DNA of 64,000 bases. Source: Plasticicumulans acidivorans (GTDB lineage: Bacteria; Pseudomonadota; Gammaproteobacteria; Competibacterales; Competibacteraceae). The notes beneath the pieces are model-generated. The model saw only the letters and a program-made list of their open reading frames with translations, made no database searches and had not been told where the DNA came from. Position 1 is the stretch's first letter. Every line of letters begins with the position of its first letter. The position numbers were made by a program, and so were the translations under genes. Of the stretch, positions 29,586 through 41,801 are shown piece after piece. The DNA is taken from assembly GCF_003182095.1 (NCBI RefSeq), contig NZ_QGTJ01000001.1:124001-188000 (forward strand). The letters are read 5' to 3'.

Positions 29586-30428
29586 TCAGCAGCCAGCCAG
29601 CAGCGCGCGCAGATCAGCAACGAAGCGGTCGCGCTGCCAGAAATGCGGGTTGTGGTCAGTCCCGGCGTAGATTTCGAGCCGCGAGCCGTGGATCGCGGCA
29701 GCCACGTGGCGGGCTGTCGCCTGCGAGTAGAAATTGCTCTGCGCGCCGTAGACCAGCAGCGTCGGCCGGTCGATCAGGGCCAGAGCCGGACGGAAGTCGG
29801 TCGCCGTCAGTGACGCCCAGCAGGCGGTCAGCGCCGGCTGGTCGAGGGCGGCCAAATGCTCGCGCACACGCTGGAATTTTTCCGGCTCATGGGCATAGCG
29901 CTCGCGCATGCGCGGGTTGTGGCCGGCGGCGGCCAGTTCGAGCACGGATTCGGCGAAATCCTCGCGCTGGCGGGCGATGAACCAGCGATTGCGCAGCGCA
30001 TCGAAGTCGCCGTAGATGCCGAACGACCAGTCCTCGTCGGTCAGCAGCTTCGGCGACTGGTCGATCAGGCACAGCCCGCCGATCACCGCCGTGCCGTGGC
30101 GCTTGATGTACTCCCAGATCGTCAGCACGCCCATCGAATGCCCGACCAGCAGCGGCCGCTGCAGGCCGAAATGCGCAATCAGCTCATCGAGGTCGTCGGC
30201 CATGCGCTGCACACTCGCCGCCTGCCCCTGCAGCGGGTGACCGGCATGCGCGCGGGCATCCCAGGCGAAGCTCTCGACCTCATCGGCGAGCGCCGTCGTG
30301 GTGTGCGTCCAATCGGCGTGGGTCGAAGTCCAGCCGTGCAGGAACACGACAGGCCGGCCGCGACCGCGGCGCTTCAGGTACAGCGTCTGACCATCGGAAG
30401 CGGTAAAGGAAACCAGCGGCTGCGTCAT
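29586..30428 (-). CDS. Alpha/beta-hydrolase
   Basis: A 280-residue alpha/beta-hydrolase fold protein. The oxyanion region is VVFLHGWTSTHADW, the nucleophile elbow is LLVGHSMGVLTIWEY (Ser in GHSMG), the acid sits near RPTLLVYGAQSNFYS and the catalytic His in YAGTDHNPHFW. No signal peptide, so cytoplasmic. The family covers esterases, haloperoxidase-like enzymes and others; the substrate cannot be assigned. It is upstream of the AT-rich acyltransferase by about 180 bp, which hold no evident gene. Confidence 0.85.
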   Translation of the reverse strand: MTQPLVSFTASDGQTLYLKRRGRGRPVVFLHGWTSTHADWTHTTTALADEVESFAWDARAHAGHPLQGQAASVQRMADDLDELIAHFGLQRPLLVGHSMGVLTIWEYIKRHGTAVIGGLCLIDQSPKLLTDEDWSFGIYGDFDALRNRWFIARQREDFAESVLELAAAGHNPRMRERYAHEPEKFQRVREHLAALDQPALTACWASLTATDFRPALALIDRPTLLVYGAQSNFYSQATARHVAAAIHGSRLEIYAGTDHNPHFWQRDRFVADLRALLAGC

Positions 30429-30506
30429 CGATGAAGTCTCTTGTGCATGGCGCGGTGAAGCTCTGCGCCCCCGAGCAGCGGCGGGCGCAGCGGTTGCGGC
30501 ACGGGC

Positions 30507-32411
<1,905 letters not shown>

Positions 32412-32476
32412 GACGGGAACACTGGCAAGCGACGGAAAGTAAGTGATTCTACCAAGCCCGCCCGGCCCCCGGCCGC

Positions 32477-33883
32477 TCAGCAGCCGATCTCCGCTTCCTG
32501 CAGCGGTGATTCCTGACTCGCTTCGAGGATTTCCACGAAGCTTTCGCGCCAGCGCCGGGTGTCGTAGTCGCGCAGCGCCGCCATCAGCGTGTTCCAGCGC
32601 TCGCGGCGTTCATGCACGCGCATCTGCAGACCGGTATGGATCGCCTCGGCGACGGCATCGGCGTCGTAGGGATTGACGATCAGCGCCGCGTCGAGCTGCT
32701 CGGCGGCGCCGGCGAAGCGCGACAGCACCAGCACGCCGGGATTGTCCGGGTCCTGCGCGGCGATGTACTCCTTGGCGACCAGGTTCATGCCGTCGCGCAG
32801 CGGCGTCACCAGGCCGATGCGCGCACAGCGGTAGAAGCCGGCCAGCGCCACCCGCGACAGCGCGCGGTTGAGGTAGCGGATCGGCGCCCAGTCGAAGTCG
32901 GCGAAACGGCCGTTGATGTGGCCGGCCAGCGTCTCCAGCGTGTTGCGGATGTCGTTGTACTCGGGGACGTCCTCACGGCTGCTCGGCGCGATCTGCAGGA
33001 AGCTGACGCCGCCGAGGTGCTCCGGGTGGCGTTCGAGCAGGCGCTCGAAAGCGGCGAAGCGCTGCGGCAGGCCCTTGGAATAATCCAGGCGGTCGACGCC
33101 GACGATCAGCTCGCGGCCGACCAGGCTGCTGCGCAGCCGGCGCTCGTAGTCGCGCGCGGTGATGGTGCCGGCGAGGTGGGCGAAGTCCTCGACGTCGATG
33201 CCGACCGGGAACACCTCGACGCGCACGCTGCGGCCGAAGGCATACAGCCATTCATCGTCGCAGCAGTAACCGCCGATCTCGTGGACCACGTACTCGCGCA
33301 GCGCTCGGCGGTCGGCCTCGGTCTGCACGCCGATCAGGTCGTAGGCGAACAGCGACTGCACCAGGTCGGCATGTCCGGGCAGCGTGGTCAGCACCGACGG
33401 CGACGGAAACGGAATGTGCAGGAAAAACCCCATGCGCTGCGAACAGCCGAGCCCGCGCAGGTAACGGCCGAGCGGGATCAGCTGGTAGTCGTGCACCCAG
33501 ATCAGGTCATCGGTATTGAGCAACGGTGCCAGCCGTTCGCCGAACAGACGATTGATTGCCAGGTAGCCGGCCTCGAAGTTGCGGTCGTAGACCACCAGGT
33601 CGGTGCGAAAGTGAAACAGCGGCCACAGCGAACGGTTGGCGTAGCCGTTGTAGTAGGCCTCGAACAGATCGCGCGGCAGGTCGAGCACCGCATAGCGCAC
33701 CTTGCCGCGGCGCTGTTCGTGCAGGCTGGGCTCGCCCTCATCGAGCACCGTGCCGCTCCAGCCGAACCACAAGCCCTGATGCTGCTGCAGGGCTTCTTCG
33801 AGGGCCACCGCGAGGCCGCCGGCGGCCTGGCCATCGTTACGCGGCAGCGTGACGCGGTTCGATACCATCACCAGGCGGCTCAC
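32477..33883 (-). CDS. otsA: Alpha,alpha-trehalose-6-phosphate synthase
   Basis: A 468-residue family 20 glycosyltransferase. The GTG start at 33883 overlaps the stop of the GH15 gene (GTGA). Motifs: [76 protein letters not shown] and [18 protein letters not shown]. It joins UDP-glucose and glucose-6-phosphate to trehalose-6-phosphate. It is last in a three-gene operon otsB-GH15-otsA for the osmoprotectant trehalose. Confidence 0.96.
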   Translation of the reverse strand: MSRLVMVSNRVTLPRNDGQAAGGLAVALEEALQQHQGLWFGWSGTVLDEGEPSLHEQRRGKVRYAVLDLPRDLFEAYYNGYANRSLWPLFHFRTDLVVYDRNFEAGYLAINRLFGERLAPLLNTDDLIWVHDYQLIPLGRYLRGLGCSQRMGFFLHIPFPSPSVLTTLPGHADLVQSLFAYDLIGVQTEADRRALREYVVHEIGGYCCDDEWLYAFGRSVRVEVFPVGIDVEDFAHLAGTITARDYERRLRSSLVGRELIVGVDRLDYSKGLPQRFAAFERLLERHPEHLGGVSFLQIAPSSREDVPEYNDIRNTLETLAGHINGRFADFDWAPIRYLNRALSRVALAGFYRCARIGLVTPLRDGMNLVAKEYIAAQDPDNPGVLVLSRFAGAAEQLDAALIVNPYDADAVAEAIHTGLQMRVHERRERWNTLMAALRDYDTRRWRESFVEILEASQESPLQEAEIGC

Positions 33884-35673
33884 AGCACGTCCTCCCAGCG
33901 CCGGCTCAGGCGCATCGCACAGTAGATCATGCCGACCAGCGAGTAGGTCTGCGGGTAGTTGCCCCACAGCTCGCCGGTAACCGGGTCGAGATCCTCAGAC
34001 AGCAGACCGATGTGATTGCAGCGCGCCAGCACCTCCTCGAAGATCACCCGCGCCTCGTCACGGCGACCGATCGCCGCCAGCGCCTGGATGTACCAGAAGG
34101 TGCAGATGTTGAACGCCGTCTCCGGCGTGCCGAAGTCATCGGCGGCGGCGTAGCGGAACATGTGCCGGCCGCGCAGCAGCTCGCGGCCGATCGCCTCGAC
34201 GGTGCCGACGAAGCGCGGGTCGTGCGGCGGCAGGAAGTTGACCTCCGCCATCAGCAGCAGGCTGGCGTCGAGGTTCTCGCCATCGAAGGCATCGACGAAG
34301 CTGTTGCGCTCGGCGTTCCAGGCACGTTCACAGATGCGCGCATGGATCAGCTGCGCACGCTCCGCCCAGTAGCCGGCGCGCGCGCTCAGGCCGAGGTGCG
34401 CGGCGATCTTGGCCAGCCGATCGCAGGCCGCCCAGCACATCAGGCTCGACGAGGTGTGGATCTTCGCCATCGTGCGCAGCTCCCACATGCCGGCGTCGGG
34501 CTGGTCGTGCAGGCGGAAGGCCTGCTCGCCGACGGCTTCGAGCTGGTAGAAGTCCGCCTCGCCGGCCGGGCGCAGCAGGCGCTCATCGAAGAAGGCCTGC
34601 GTGGTCGCCAGGATCACATCGCCGTAGACGTCGTGCTGGTGGTGCTCATGGGCCTGATTGCCGACACGCACCGGGCCCATGCCGCGGTAGCCGGCCAGCG
34701 CTTCCTCCTGACGCTCGATCAGATGCTCTTCCAGACCGATGCCGAACACCGGCTGCAGATGCCCGTCCCGGCTGTTGGCGACGATGTTGCGCAGATAGCG
34801 CAGGTAGTTCTCCATGATGCCGACCGTGCCCAGACGGTTGAGCGCGTGGACGACGAAGAAGGCATCGCGCAGCCAGCAGTAGCGGTAGTCCCAGTTGCGG
34901 CCGGTGTTCGGCGCCTCCGGAATCGAGGTGGTCATCGCCGCGATGATCGCGCCGGTTTCCTCGTAGCTGCACAGCTTGAGCGTGATCGCCGCGCGCACCA
35001 CCTGCTTCTGGTAATCCAGCGGCACCGCCAGCGTGCGCACCCATTCGCGCCAGTATTCGACGGTCTTGTCGAAAAAGCGCTCACCGAGTTCGAGCGGGCT
35101 TTCCGGGACCGACTCATCGGGGCCGAGCAGCAGCGTCAGCGGCCCTTCGAGCAGGAACGGCGTCTCGCCGATGACGTAGGACACCGGCGCATTGGTGGTC
35201 AGCCGCAGCGTGTCCTGCGGGCCGACGTAGCGGGCGTGATTGCTGCCGCGGGTGACCACCGGCTCGCTGGCGCCGTAGCCGAACACCGGGCGCAGCCGCA
35301 GCGTGATGCGCGGCCGCCCGGCCAGCGGACGGATGCGGCGCACGATCATCAGCGGCCGGTACTGGCGGCCGTGGAGCATGAAGCGGGGGGCGAAGTCGGT
35401 GATTTCGAGCGCGCTGCCGTCAGCCGAGGCCAGGCGCGTGACCAGCACAGCGGTGTTGTCGAGATAGCGCTGTTCGCAGCGGCTGAGGCCGTCGAGCACG
35501 ATCTCGAAACGGCCGCCGCGCCGGGGCGACGCGGCGGCGCCGTCGTTGAGCAGATCGGCGAACACCGGGTCGCCGTCGAAGCGGGGCAGGCAGCACCAGA
35601 CGATGCGGCCTTGAGGATCAATGAGCGCGCTGTATGCGCAGTTACCGATGACACCTAGGTTCAGATCGGACAT
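33880..35673 (-). CDS. Glycoside hydrolase family 15 protein (glucoamylase/trehalase-like)
   Basis: A 597-residue protein starting MSDLNLGVIGNCAYSALIDP, the N-terminal trehalase-like domain, followed by the (alpha/alpha)6 catalytic domain: NTGRNWDYRYCWLRDAFFVV, LRTMAKIHTSSSLMCWAACD and LSEDLDPVTGELWGNYPQTY with the second catalytic Glu region. GH15 members of this type hydrolyse trehalose or alpha-glucans. Placed between otsB and otsA, with 15 bp to otsB and overlap with otsA, it probably balances or recycles trehalose. Cytoplasmic; no signal peptide. Confidence 0.9.
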   Translation of the reverse strand: MSDLNLGVIGNCAYSALIDPQGRIVWCCLPRFDGDPVFADLLNDGAAASPRRGGRFEIVLDGLSRCEQRYLDNTAVLVTRLASADGSALEITDFAPRFMLHGRQYRPLMIVRRIRPLAGRPRITLRLRPVFGYGASEPVVTRGSNHARYVGPQDTLRLTTNAPVSYVIGETPFLLEGPLTLLLGPDESVPESPLELGERFFDKTVEYWREWVRTLAVPLDYQKQVVRAAITLKLCSYEETGAIIAAMTTSIPEAPNTGRNWDYRYCWLRDAFFVVHALNRLGTVGIMENYLRYLRNIVANSRDGHLQPVFGIGLEEHLIERQEEALAGYRGMGPVRVGNQAHEHHQHDVYGDVILATTQAFFDERLLRPAGEADFYQLEAVGEQAFRLHDQPDAGMWELRTMAKIHTSSSLMCWAACDRLAKIAAHLGLSARAGYWAERAQLIHARICERAWNAERNSFVDAFDGENLDASLLLMAEVNFLPPHDPRFVGTVEAIGRELLRGRHMFRYAAADDFGTPETAFNICTFWYIQALAAIGRRDEARVIFEEVLARCNHIGLLSEDLDPVTGELWGNYPQTYSLVGMIYCAMRLSRRWEDVL

Positions 35674-35687
35674 GCAACCTCCGGGGC

Positions 35688-36431
35688 TCAGTCCTGCGGG
35701 GGGGCGGTCGCCAGCAGATGCAGCCAGTCGAGCACGGCGGCCACATCCGGCAGCTGGTAACGCGCGGCGGTCGCCGGGCTCATGCCACCGACGCGGATGC
35801 CGAAGCCGCCGAGCGCCTGTGCCATGCGAAAACCGAATTCGTCGGTGATGTCGTCACCGATGAACACCGGCTGGCGACCGTGAAACGGCGGGTGCTGCAG
35901 GAAAGCGGCGACCATGTGGCCTTTGTCGTGGCCGCTCGGACGCAGCTCGCAGACGCATTTGCCGTCGAGGCGGGTGAGCTGCCCCGCCGAGTCGGCGACC
36001 AGCCGGTCGATCAGATGACGGCAGGCGGCTTCGCGTTGCGGCGCCGCGCGGTAATGCAGCGCGATCGACAGCTGCTTGTCTTCGAGATGCACGTCCGGGT
36101 GATGGTCGATGAATTCGGCCAGTTCACCGCGCACCGCCGCCAGCGGCGCTGCGGCCTGCTCGTCACGGAACTGGCGGCCATCGGCCCAGCGCATCTCCAG
36201 ACCGTGCAGGCCGGCGGCCGGCAGCTGCAGTGGCGCGAGGAAGGCATCGATCTGGGCCAGCGGCCGGCCGCTGACGATCGCCAGTGCACCACCGAGCGAG
36301 TGGCTGGCCTGGGCGAGCAGACCGGGCAGGCGGGAAGCCGGCTGAACGGCTTCGGGACGTGCCGCGATATCGACCAGCGTGCCGTCGAAATCGAGGAAAA
36401 CCGCCATCGACGCAGAGTCGGGTTGGGGCAT
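35688..36431 (-). CDS. otsB: Trehalose-6-phosphate phosphatase
   Basis: A 247-residue HAD-family phosphatase. The ATG at 36431 is chosen because MAVFLDFDGTLVDIAARPEA follows directly; upstream codons are antisense to the next gene. HAD motif I is DFDGT, LAIVSGRPLAQIDAFL is motif II, GLHGLEMRW and KGHMVAAF give the OtsB cap and Lys, and FIGDDITDEFGF is motif IV. It removes phosphate from trehalose-6-phosphate. First gene of the trehalose operon and divergent from the hisN-like gene. Confidence 0.93.
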   Translation of the reverse strand: MPQPDSASMAVFLDFDGTLVDIAARPEAVQPASRLPGLLAQASHSLGGALAIVSGRPLAQIDAFLAPLQLPAAGLHGLEMRWADGRQFRDEQAAAPLAAVRGELAEFIDHHPDVHLEDKQLSIALHYRAAPQREAACRHLIDRLVADSAGQLTRLDGKCVCELRPSGHDKGHMVAAFLQHPPFHGRQPVFIGDDITDEFGFRMAQALGGFGIRVGGMSPATAARYQLPDVAAVLDWLHLLATAPPQD

Positions 36432-36563
36432 GATTGCGGGGTCCTCGCTTTGTAACAGGGACTTGACTTTCACCATAACATTCATTCGGAACTTCTGCGC
36501 AACCGCAATTTCGGCAGGCGCGCTAAGCTGGATGGCCTCCGATCCCGTCGAGAAACCCCGCGC

Positions 36564-37406
36564 ATGCCAGCCCCGCTCCTGCCTCTCACCCCGGCCGTCG
36601 CCGTCGATGACGACGCCCTGCGCGCCGCCCTCGCCTGCGCCGAACGCTGCGCCGACGACGCCGGCGCGGTGATCCGCCCGCACTTCCGTGCCCGCCTCGT
36701 CGTCGACGACAAAGCCGGTGACGACGAGCTCTACGATCCGGTCACCATCGCCGACCGCGACGCCGAAACCGTCATCCGCAACCGCCTCGAACTGGAGCGG
36801 CCGCTCGACGGCCTCTATGGCGAGGAGCACGGTTTTCGCCCCGGCCGCTCCGGCCTGACCTGGGTGATCGACCCGATCGACGGCACCCGCGCCTTCATCA
36901 GCGGCATGCCGCTGTGGGGCACGCTGATCGCGCTCTACGACGGCGAACGGCCGATCGCCGGCGTCATGGACCAGCCGTTCACCGGCGAACGCTTCATCGG
37001 CTCACGCCTTGGCGCCACGCTGACCCACGGCGGCCGCACGACGCCGCTCGCCACCCGCCCCTGCGCGCAGCTGGAAGACGCCGTGCTGTATTCGACGCAC
37101 CCGAAGCTGTTCACCGGCGCCTTCGAGCAGGCGGCCTTCGCCGACCTCTGCGCCCGCGTGCGCATGACGCGCTTTTCCGGCGACTGCTACGCCTACTGCA
37201 TGCTCGCCGCCGGCCAGATCGACCTGATCGTCGAATCCGGCCTCAAACCCTACGACGTGCAGGCGCTGATCCCGATCATCGAGGCCGCCGGTGGCCGCAT
37301 GAGCGGCTGGAAGGGCGAAAGCGGCGCCCACGGCGGGCGCATCGTCGCCGCCGGCGATCCGCTCCTGCACGCCGCAGCGCTCGAAGTGCTCGCCGAGGTG
37401 CCGTAA
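36564..37406 (+). CDS. hisN: Inositol-monophosphatase-family phosphatase, HisN-like
   Basis: A 280-residue Mg-dependent phosphatase. Metal site motifs: LYDPVTIADRDAETVIRN, GLYGEEHG, WVIDPIDGTRAFISGMPLWG and GDCYAYCMLAAGQIDLIVES. The TRAFISGxPLWG segment marks the HisN (histidinol-phosphatase) subgroup rather than SuhB. It would hydrolyse L-histidinol phosphate, the penultimate step of histidine synthesis. No other his gene is in the window, so the exact substrate is an inference from subgroup motifs. Confidence 0.85.
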   Translation: MPAPLLPLTPAVAVDDDALRAALACAERCADDAGAVIRPHFRARLVVDDKAGDDELYDPVTIADRDAETVIRNRLELERPLDGLYGEEHGFRPGRSGLTWVIDPIDGTRAFISGMPLWGTLIALYDGERPIAGVMDQPFTGERFIGSRLGATLTHGGRTTPLATRPCAQLEDAVLYSTHPKLFTGAFEQAAFADLCARVRMTRFSGDCYAYCMLAAGQIDLIVESGLKPYDVQALIPIIEAAGGRMSGWKGESGAHGGRIVAAGDPLLHAAALEVLAEVP

Positions 37407-37410
37407 CGCC

Positions 37411-38298
<888 letters not shown>

Positions 38299-38332
38299 GC
38301 CCCGCAACCCGTCACCACCAAGGATGGTCCCG

Positions 38333-39406
38333 ATGCCCACCCCCTCCTCCCTGCGCCGCCTGCTCGCGCTGCTGCCCCTGCTCGCCAGCCTCGGCGCCCA
38401 GGCCGAAACCGCCGTCACCGACCAGCGCGGCGTCACCGTGCCGCTCGCCCTGCCGGCGCAGCGCGTGGTGTTCATCCCGCCGGTGATGTGGACTTACCTG
38501 ACCGTCGACCAGGGCAGCCAGCACCTGGTCGGCACCAGTGCCTTCGCCCGCCGCGTCATCCAGCAGGGCCTGCTCGGCGAGCGCTACCCGGCCGCCGCCG
38601 AACTGCCGGACGTCACTAGCAACGGCTTTTTCGCGCCCAACGTCGAGGCGATCCTCGCGCTGCATCCCGACGTCATCTTCCAGACCAGCCAGATCGGCGC
38701 CGACGCTTACGCACCGCTGGAACAGCTCGGCCTGCCGGTGCTGGCCATCACCGGCGCCCACGGCGAGGCCGACTTCATCCGCTGGACGCGGCTCGCCGGC
38801 ACCGTCGCCGGGCGCGATACGGCGGCACAGGCGCTGGTCGACCGCTTCGAACGCGAACGCGCCCGCCAGGAGGCGCGCTGGGCGGCGCTGCCCGACGCCG
38901 CCCGCCCGCGCGTGCTGCAACTGATGAGCATCGAACCGCTGCGCGCCCTCGCCGGCGGCAGCGCCATCGATCAGGCCATCCGCCACGCCGGCGGCCGCAA
39001 CGTCGCTGCCGGCCTCAGCCGCTTCGGCACCATCGCCTTCGAGCAGGTGCTGGCCTGGGACCCGGACGTGATCCTGCTCAGCGGCTGGCCCGAGGAAAAA
39101 ACCGTCCCCGCCGACCTGTTCGCCTCGGCCCAGTGGTCGGTACTGCGCGCCGTGCGCGAAAAGCGCGTCTACAAAGTCCCGCTCGGCGGCCAGCGCTTCG
39201 ACGGCATCGTCGAAGCCCCGCTGTACTGGCAATGGCTCGCCGAACTCCTCCACCCCGAACGCAGCGAACCCCGCTTCCGCGACCTGTTCCGCAGCATCTA
39301 CCGCGACACCTATCAGCTCGAACTGAGCGACGAGCGCATCGACACGGCGATCTACGCGCAGGCAAACCGGGAGTCGGCGGGATTCGGGAGATTGGTGGAA
39401 CGGTGA
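38333..39406 (+). CDS. TroA-like periplasmic binding protein for a metal chelate (FepB/BtuF type)
   Basis: About 357 residues. ATG 38333 has AAGGA at 8-nt spacing; ATG 38324 is an in-frame alternative. A signal peptide (LLALLPLLASLGAQAET) is followed by the class III binding-protein pattern: ERVVF-like QRVVFIPPVMWTYL, NVEAILALHPDVIFQ, LGLPVLAITGAHGE, FEQVLAWDPDVILLSGW and VLRAVREKRVYKVP. Such proteins deliver siderophores, heme or cobalamin to FecCD/BtuCD importers. The only FecCD permease and ATPase in the window are at 42841-44618, in the methanobactin-like operon, and that operon lacks a binding protein. I infer they work together. GC-rich, unlike the following island. Confidence 0.85.
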   Translation: MPTPSSLRRLLALLPLLASLGAQAETAVTDQRGVTVPLALPAQRVVFIPPVMWTYLTVDQGSQHLVGTSAFARRVIQQGLLGERYPAAAELPDVTSNGFFAPNVEAILALHPDVIFQTSQIGADAYAPLEQLGLPVLAITGAHGEADFIRWTRLAGTVAGRDTAAQALVDRFERERARQEARWAALPDAARPRVLQLMSIEPLRALAGGSAIDQAIRHAGGRNVAAGLSRFGTIAFEQVLAWDPDVILLSGWPEEKTVPADLFASAQWSVLRAVREKRVYKVPLGGQRFDGIVEAPLYWQWLAELLHPERSEPRFRDLFRSIYRDTYQLELSDERIDTAIYAQANRESAGFGRLVER

Positions 39407-39479
39407 ATAACAACTCACGCATAAAGAGAGGCTGTTGGTCGTTTGAAGAGCAAAAAGCGTTTATAAAAACACATGTATG

Positions 39480-39660
39480 TTTGTGATAGGCATCACATTA
39501 AAATCATAAATTTTAATTTATATTTTAAAACATCAAAATGTTTTCCATAGGAACAGCAACTATAGAGTTTAATAAAACCATTTATTGCTCTTTAAATAAT
39601 AATAAATAAAGATAATTTTTTAAAAACCTAATCAGAGCACAACAATTCACACCGTTAGGA
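39480..39660. promoter_or_regulatory. AT-rich leader of the HAD gene
   Basis: A very AT-rich stretch that contrasts sharply with the GC-rich gene before it. It contains TTGCTC, 17 nt, then AAAGATAAT as a plausible promoter, an ATAAAT/ATTTAT inverted repeat near 39508, and TTAGGAG just before the ATG at 39667. Confidence 0.4.
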
Positions 39661-39666
39661 GATTTT

Positions 39667-40608
39667 ATGCCCGAGCAACAAAACAAAATCGCACTAATAT
39701 GGGATTTCGACAAAACATTAATCCCTGAATATATGCAAGCGCCTTTATTTGATAAATACGGCATTGATCAAAAAGTATTTTGGGACGAAGTCAACTCAAT
39801 TCCAGTGAAACTTGAAAAATCCGGATACAGAGTAAACAAAGAAATTTATTACCTTAATCATATATTAACTTACATAAAACAAGATCGCCTTAACGGACTC
39901 GACAATAAAACACTAAAAGAGTTAGGCAAAAAAATAGATTTTTTCCCAGGCGTGCTCGATTTTTTTCCTAAAATAAAAGAAATTATTGAAAAAAACGCAG
40001 AGTTTTCATCATTTGACATTGAAATAGAGCACTACATTATCAGTACTGGATTGGCCGAAATGATTAAGGGGTCAGACATAGCCCCTTTCGTTTGTGACAT
40101 TTGGGGATGCGAGTATCTTGAAGAGCCTGATAGTGAAGGGAAAAAAACTTTATCTCAAATAATATATTCCATAGACAATACGACAAAAACAAAAGCCATT
40201 TTTGAAATAAACAAAGGGGTCAACAAACATCCAGAATACATTAACGTAAATTCATTGTTATCTGAAGAAGAGCGTAGAATACCTTTTTGCAACATGATAT
40301 ACATTGCAGATGGCCCTAGTGATATCCCTGTGTTTTCTGTAGTCAAACGCAATGGGGGACTCACTTATGCAGTATATAAACAGGGCGATGAAAAATCATT
40401 TGAACAGGCAGACAACCTAAGAGTCGATGGTCGCATCCACATGTATGGCCCAGCTAATTTCGAGGAAGATTCGCAAACAAGCAACTGGCTTATTCTTCAA
40501 GTCAAAAACATCGCCAAACGAATAGTTGAATCAAAAAAATCCATTTACACCAAAGCGGGCAGCCGCATTCCAGCGCACATCGTTGACGAAATATCAAACA
40601 ACAACTAA
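39667..40608 (+). CDS. HAD-superfamily hydrolase, AT-rich, probably acquired
   Basis: A 313-residue protein with a strong ribosome site (TTAGGAG). HAD motif I is LIWDFDKTLIPEYMQ, motif II YIISTGLAEMI, and motif IV MIYIADGPSDIPVFSVVKRN; the cap has many Lys/Asn/Ile. Phosphoserine-phosphatase-like in outline, but the substrate is unknown. Codon use is strongly AT-biased and very different from the genes on both sides, and it follows an AT-rich leader, so recent transfer is likely. No partner gene is coupled to it. Confidence 0.85.
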   Translation: MPEQQNKIALIWDFDKTLIPEYMQAPLFDKYGIDQKVFWDEVNSIPVKLEKSGYRVNKEIYYLNHILTYIKQDRLNGLDNKTLKELGKKIDFFPGVLDFFPKIKEIIEKNAEFSSFDIEIEHYIISTGLAEMIKGSDIAPFVCDIWGCEYLEEPDSEGKKTLSQIIYSIDNTTKTKAIFEINKGVNKHPEYINVNSLLSEEERRIPFCNMIYIADGPSDIPVFSVVKRNGGLTYAVYKQGDEKSFEQADNLRVDGRIHMYGPANFEEDSQTSNWLILQVKNIAKRIVESKKSIYTKAGSRIPAHIVDEISNNN

Positions 40609-40664
40609 GAGCACAATCCTAAATTTATTTAAAATATCAGGCCCCGGTTGATTCCTGACCTGCT

Positions 40665-41188
40665 TTATGAATCATTCCGGCTTGTCTTTCTGTCACTGCT
40701 TGAGCGCCTCGACCGGTGGTAGCGCCGGGCGGGCTCGTCAGGCATTTGCGGCAGGTACTGGATGTCGACGTGCAGGTAGCCCGGGTCATAGGGCTTGAAG
40801 CCTTTGGGCCGCGTAGCCAGCTCGGATATCGGCGGACACACGTCTTCGAGCCGCGCCATGCCGTGGCGGCACAGGCAGCATTTCACTCCTGAGCGGCTGA
40901 CCTGAGCGTTGATGAAAGCGCGGGTGACGACCAGCAGGCCATCGAGCGGCAGCCGCCGCGTGCGGCGCAGCTTCCACCACGATCGCTTCCTGGACGCTGC
41001 TGAGAGTCGTCTGCAGGCGGTGCGCGGTATGCACGGTCCAGCGAGTCCTCGCGCGCCTGCCACTTGCGCGCCGTCATCTCACCGATTCCGTAACGCTGCG
41101 CCAAGACGGCCGCCGGTTCAGCCGACGCCTGCAACTCGGCGCGGATCTCCGGAGCGGTACGGGCGCTTTTGTGCAGGCGCATCAGCAT
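40665..41188 (-). pseudogene. Decayed IS481-type transposase
   Basis: Pieces of one IS481-family transposase lie in three minus-strand frames. The N-terminal HTH is MLMRLHKSARTAPEIRAEL with YGIGEMTARKWQAREDS; next, in another frame, HRLQTTLSSVQEAIVVE; then LLVVTRAFINAQVSRSG and GYLHVDIQYLPQMPDEPA before the sequence diverges. At least two frameshifts and loss of the DDE catalytic core make it non-functional. It marks an old insertion or rearrangement next to the AT-rich HAD gene. Confidence 0.85.
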
Positions 41189-41316
41189 CGATCGGACTCC
41201 GCACGGGGGGTTACACCGCGACGGCAGGACCGCACGAGCGCGGAAAAGTGGGTCGCTGCATTTTGCTATAGCACCGTCCTGAACCTGACATTGTGCTAAC
41301 GGTGGAGACCTCAGAG

Positions 41317-41371
41317 CCGACGCTCTTCGAGGAGCGTTGGACAATCTGGCCCGTAATTGCGTTGTACGGGC
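41317..41371. other. Two adjacent RNA-hairpin-like inverted repeats
   Basis: Stem one: CCGACGCTC / GAGCGTTGG (one G-U pair) around a 6-nt loop at 41317-41340. Stem two: GCCCGTA / TACGGGC with a 9-nt loop at 41349-41371. They lie in the leader of the 74-residue gene. They may be leader structure or debris of the mobile element; nothing shows which. Confidence 0.4.
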
Positions 41372-41429
41372 TAACGCGCTTGGCATCAGTATCAAGTAGT
41401 CTCAGATCAGATATTTAAAGGAAACCTCA

Positions 41430-41654
41430 ATGCCTGAAATTAGCGAGAACGCCCTGCTGATGTCGATCCAGGCGATTCACCAGATCGCCGAGCAGAACAG
41501 CAGCGAACGGAACGCTGTGACCGGGCAGGAACAGGCCGATTACGACGAAATTATCGAGGCTTATGAGATCGTGGCAATGGAGCTACGCGAGGTTTACGAG
41601 AAAGCGCGTGCGGAAGGTAGCGACCTGCCCCCTTACTCCAGCCTCGTAAGCTGA
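41430..41654 (+). CDS. Small acidic hypothetical protein
   Basis: 74 residues with a convincing ribosome site (AAAGGAAACCTC before ATG). The translation is rich in Glu, Ala and Ile with helical periodicity (MSIQAIHQIAEQNSSERNAV, YDEIIEAYEIVAMELREVYE) and no signal peptide or membrane segment. It reads like a small soluble helical protein. I do not recognise the family. It sits alone between the transposase remnant and the convergent methyltransferase. Confidence 0.65.
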   Translation: MPEISENALLMSIQAIHQIAEQNSSERNAVTGQEQADYDEIIEAYEIVAMELREVYEKARAEGSDLPPYSSLVS

Positions 41655-41801
41655 CCGCCCCCGCACAGCACTGAATGAGCATCTCAAACAAGAAAGTCGC
41701 CTGACTCTTTAAAAAATGAATTCCGGCACAGTCATGTGAACGAGCCCACGGGCTGTTTGCGCGGCTCGGTCGTCGACAATCCGCATGATGCGCCGGCTGC
41801 T

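Noticed and set aside
41290-41380. Integron attC site near the orphan small gene (two GCTAAC motifs)
   Set aside because: The motifs are direct, not inverted, and no paired simple sites or integrase are present.
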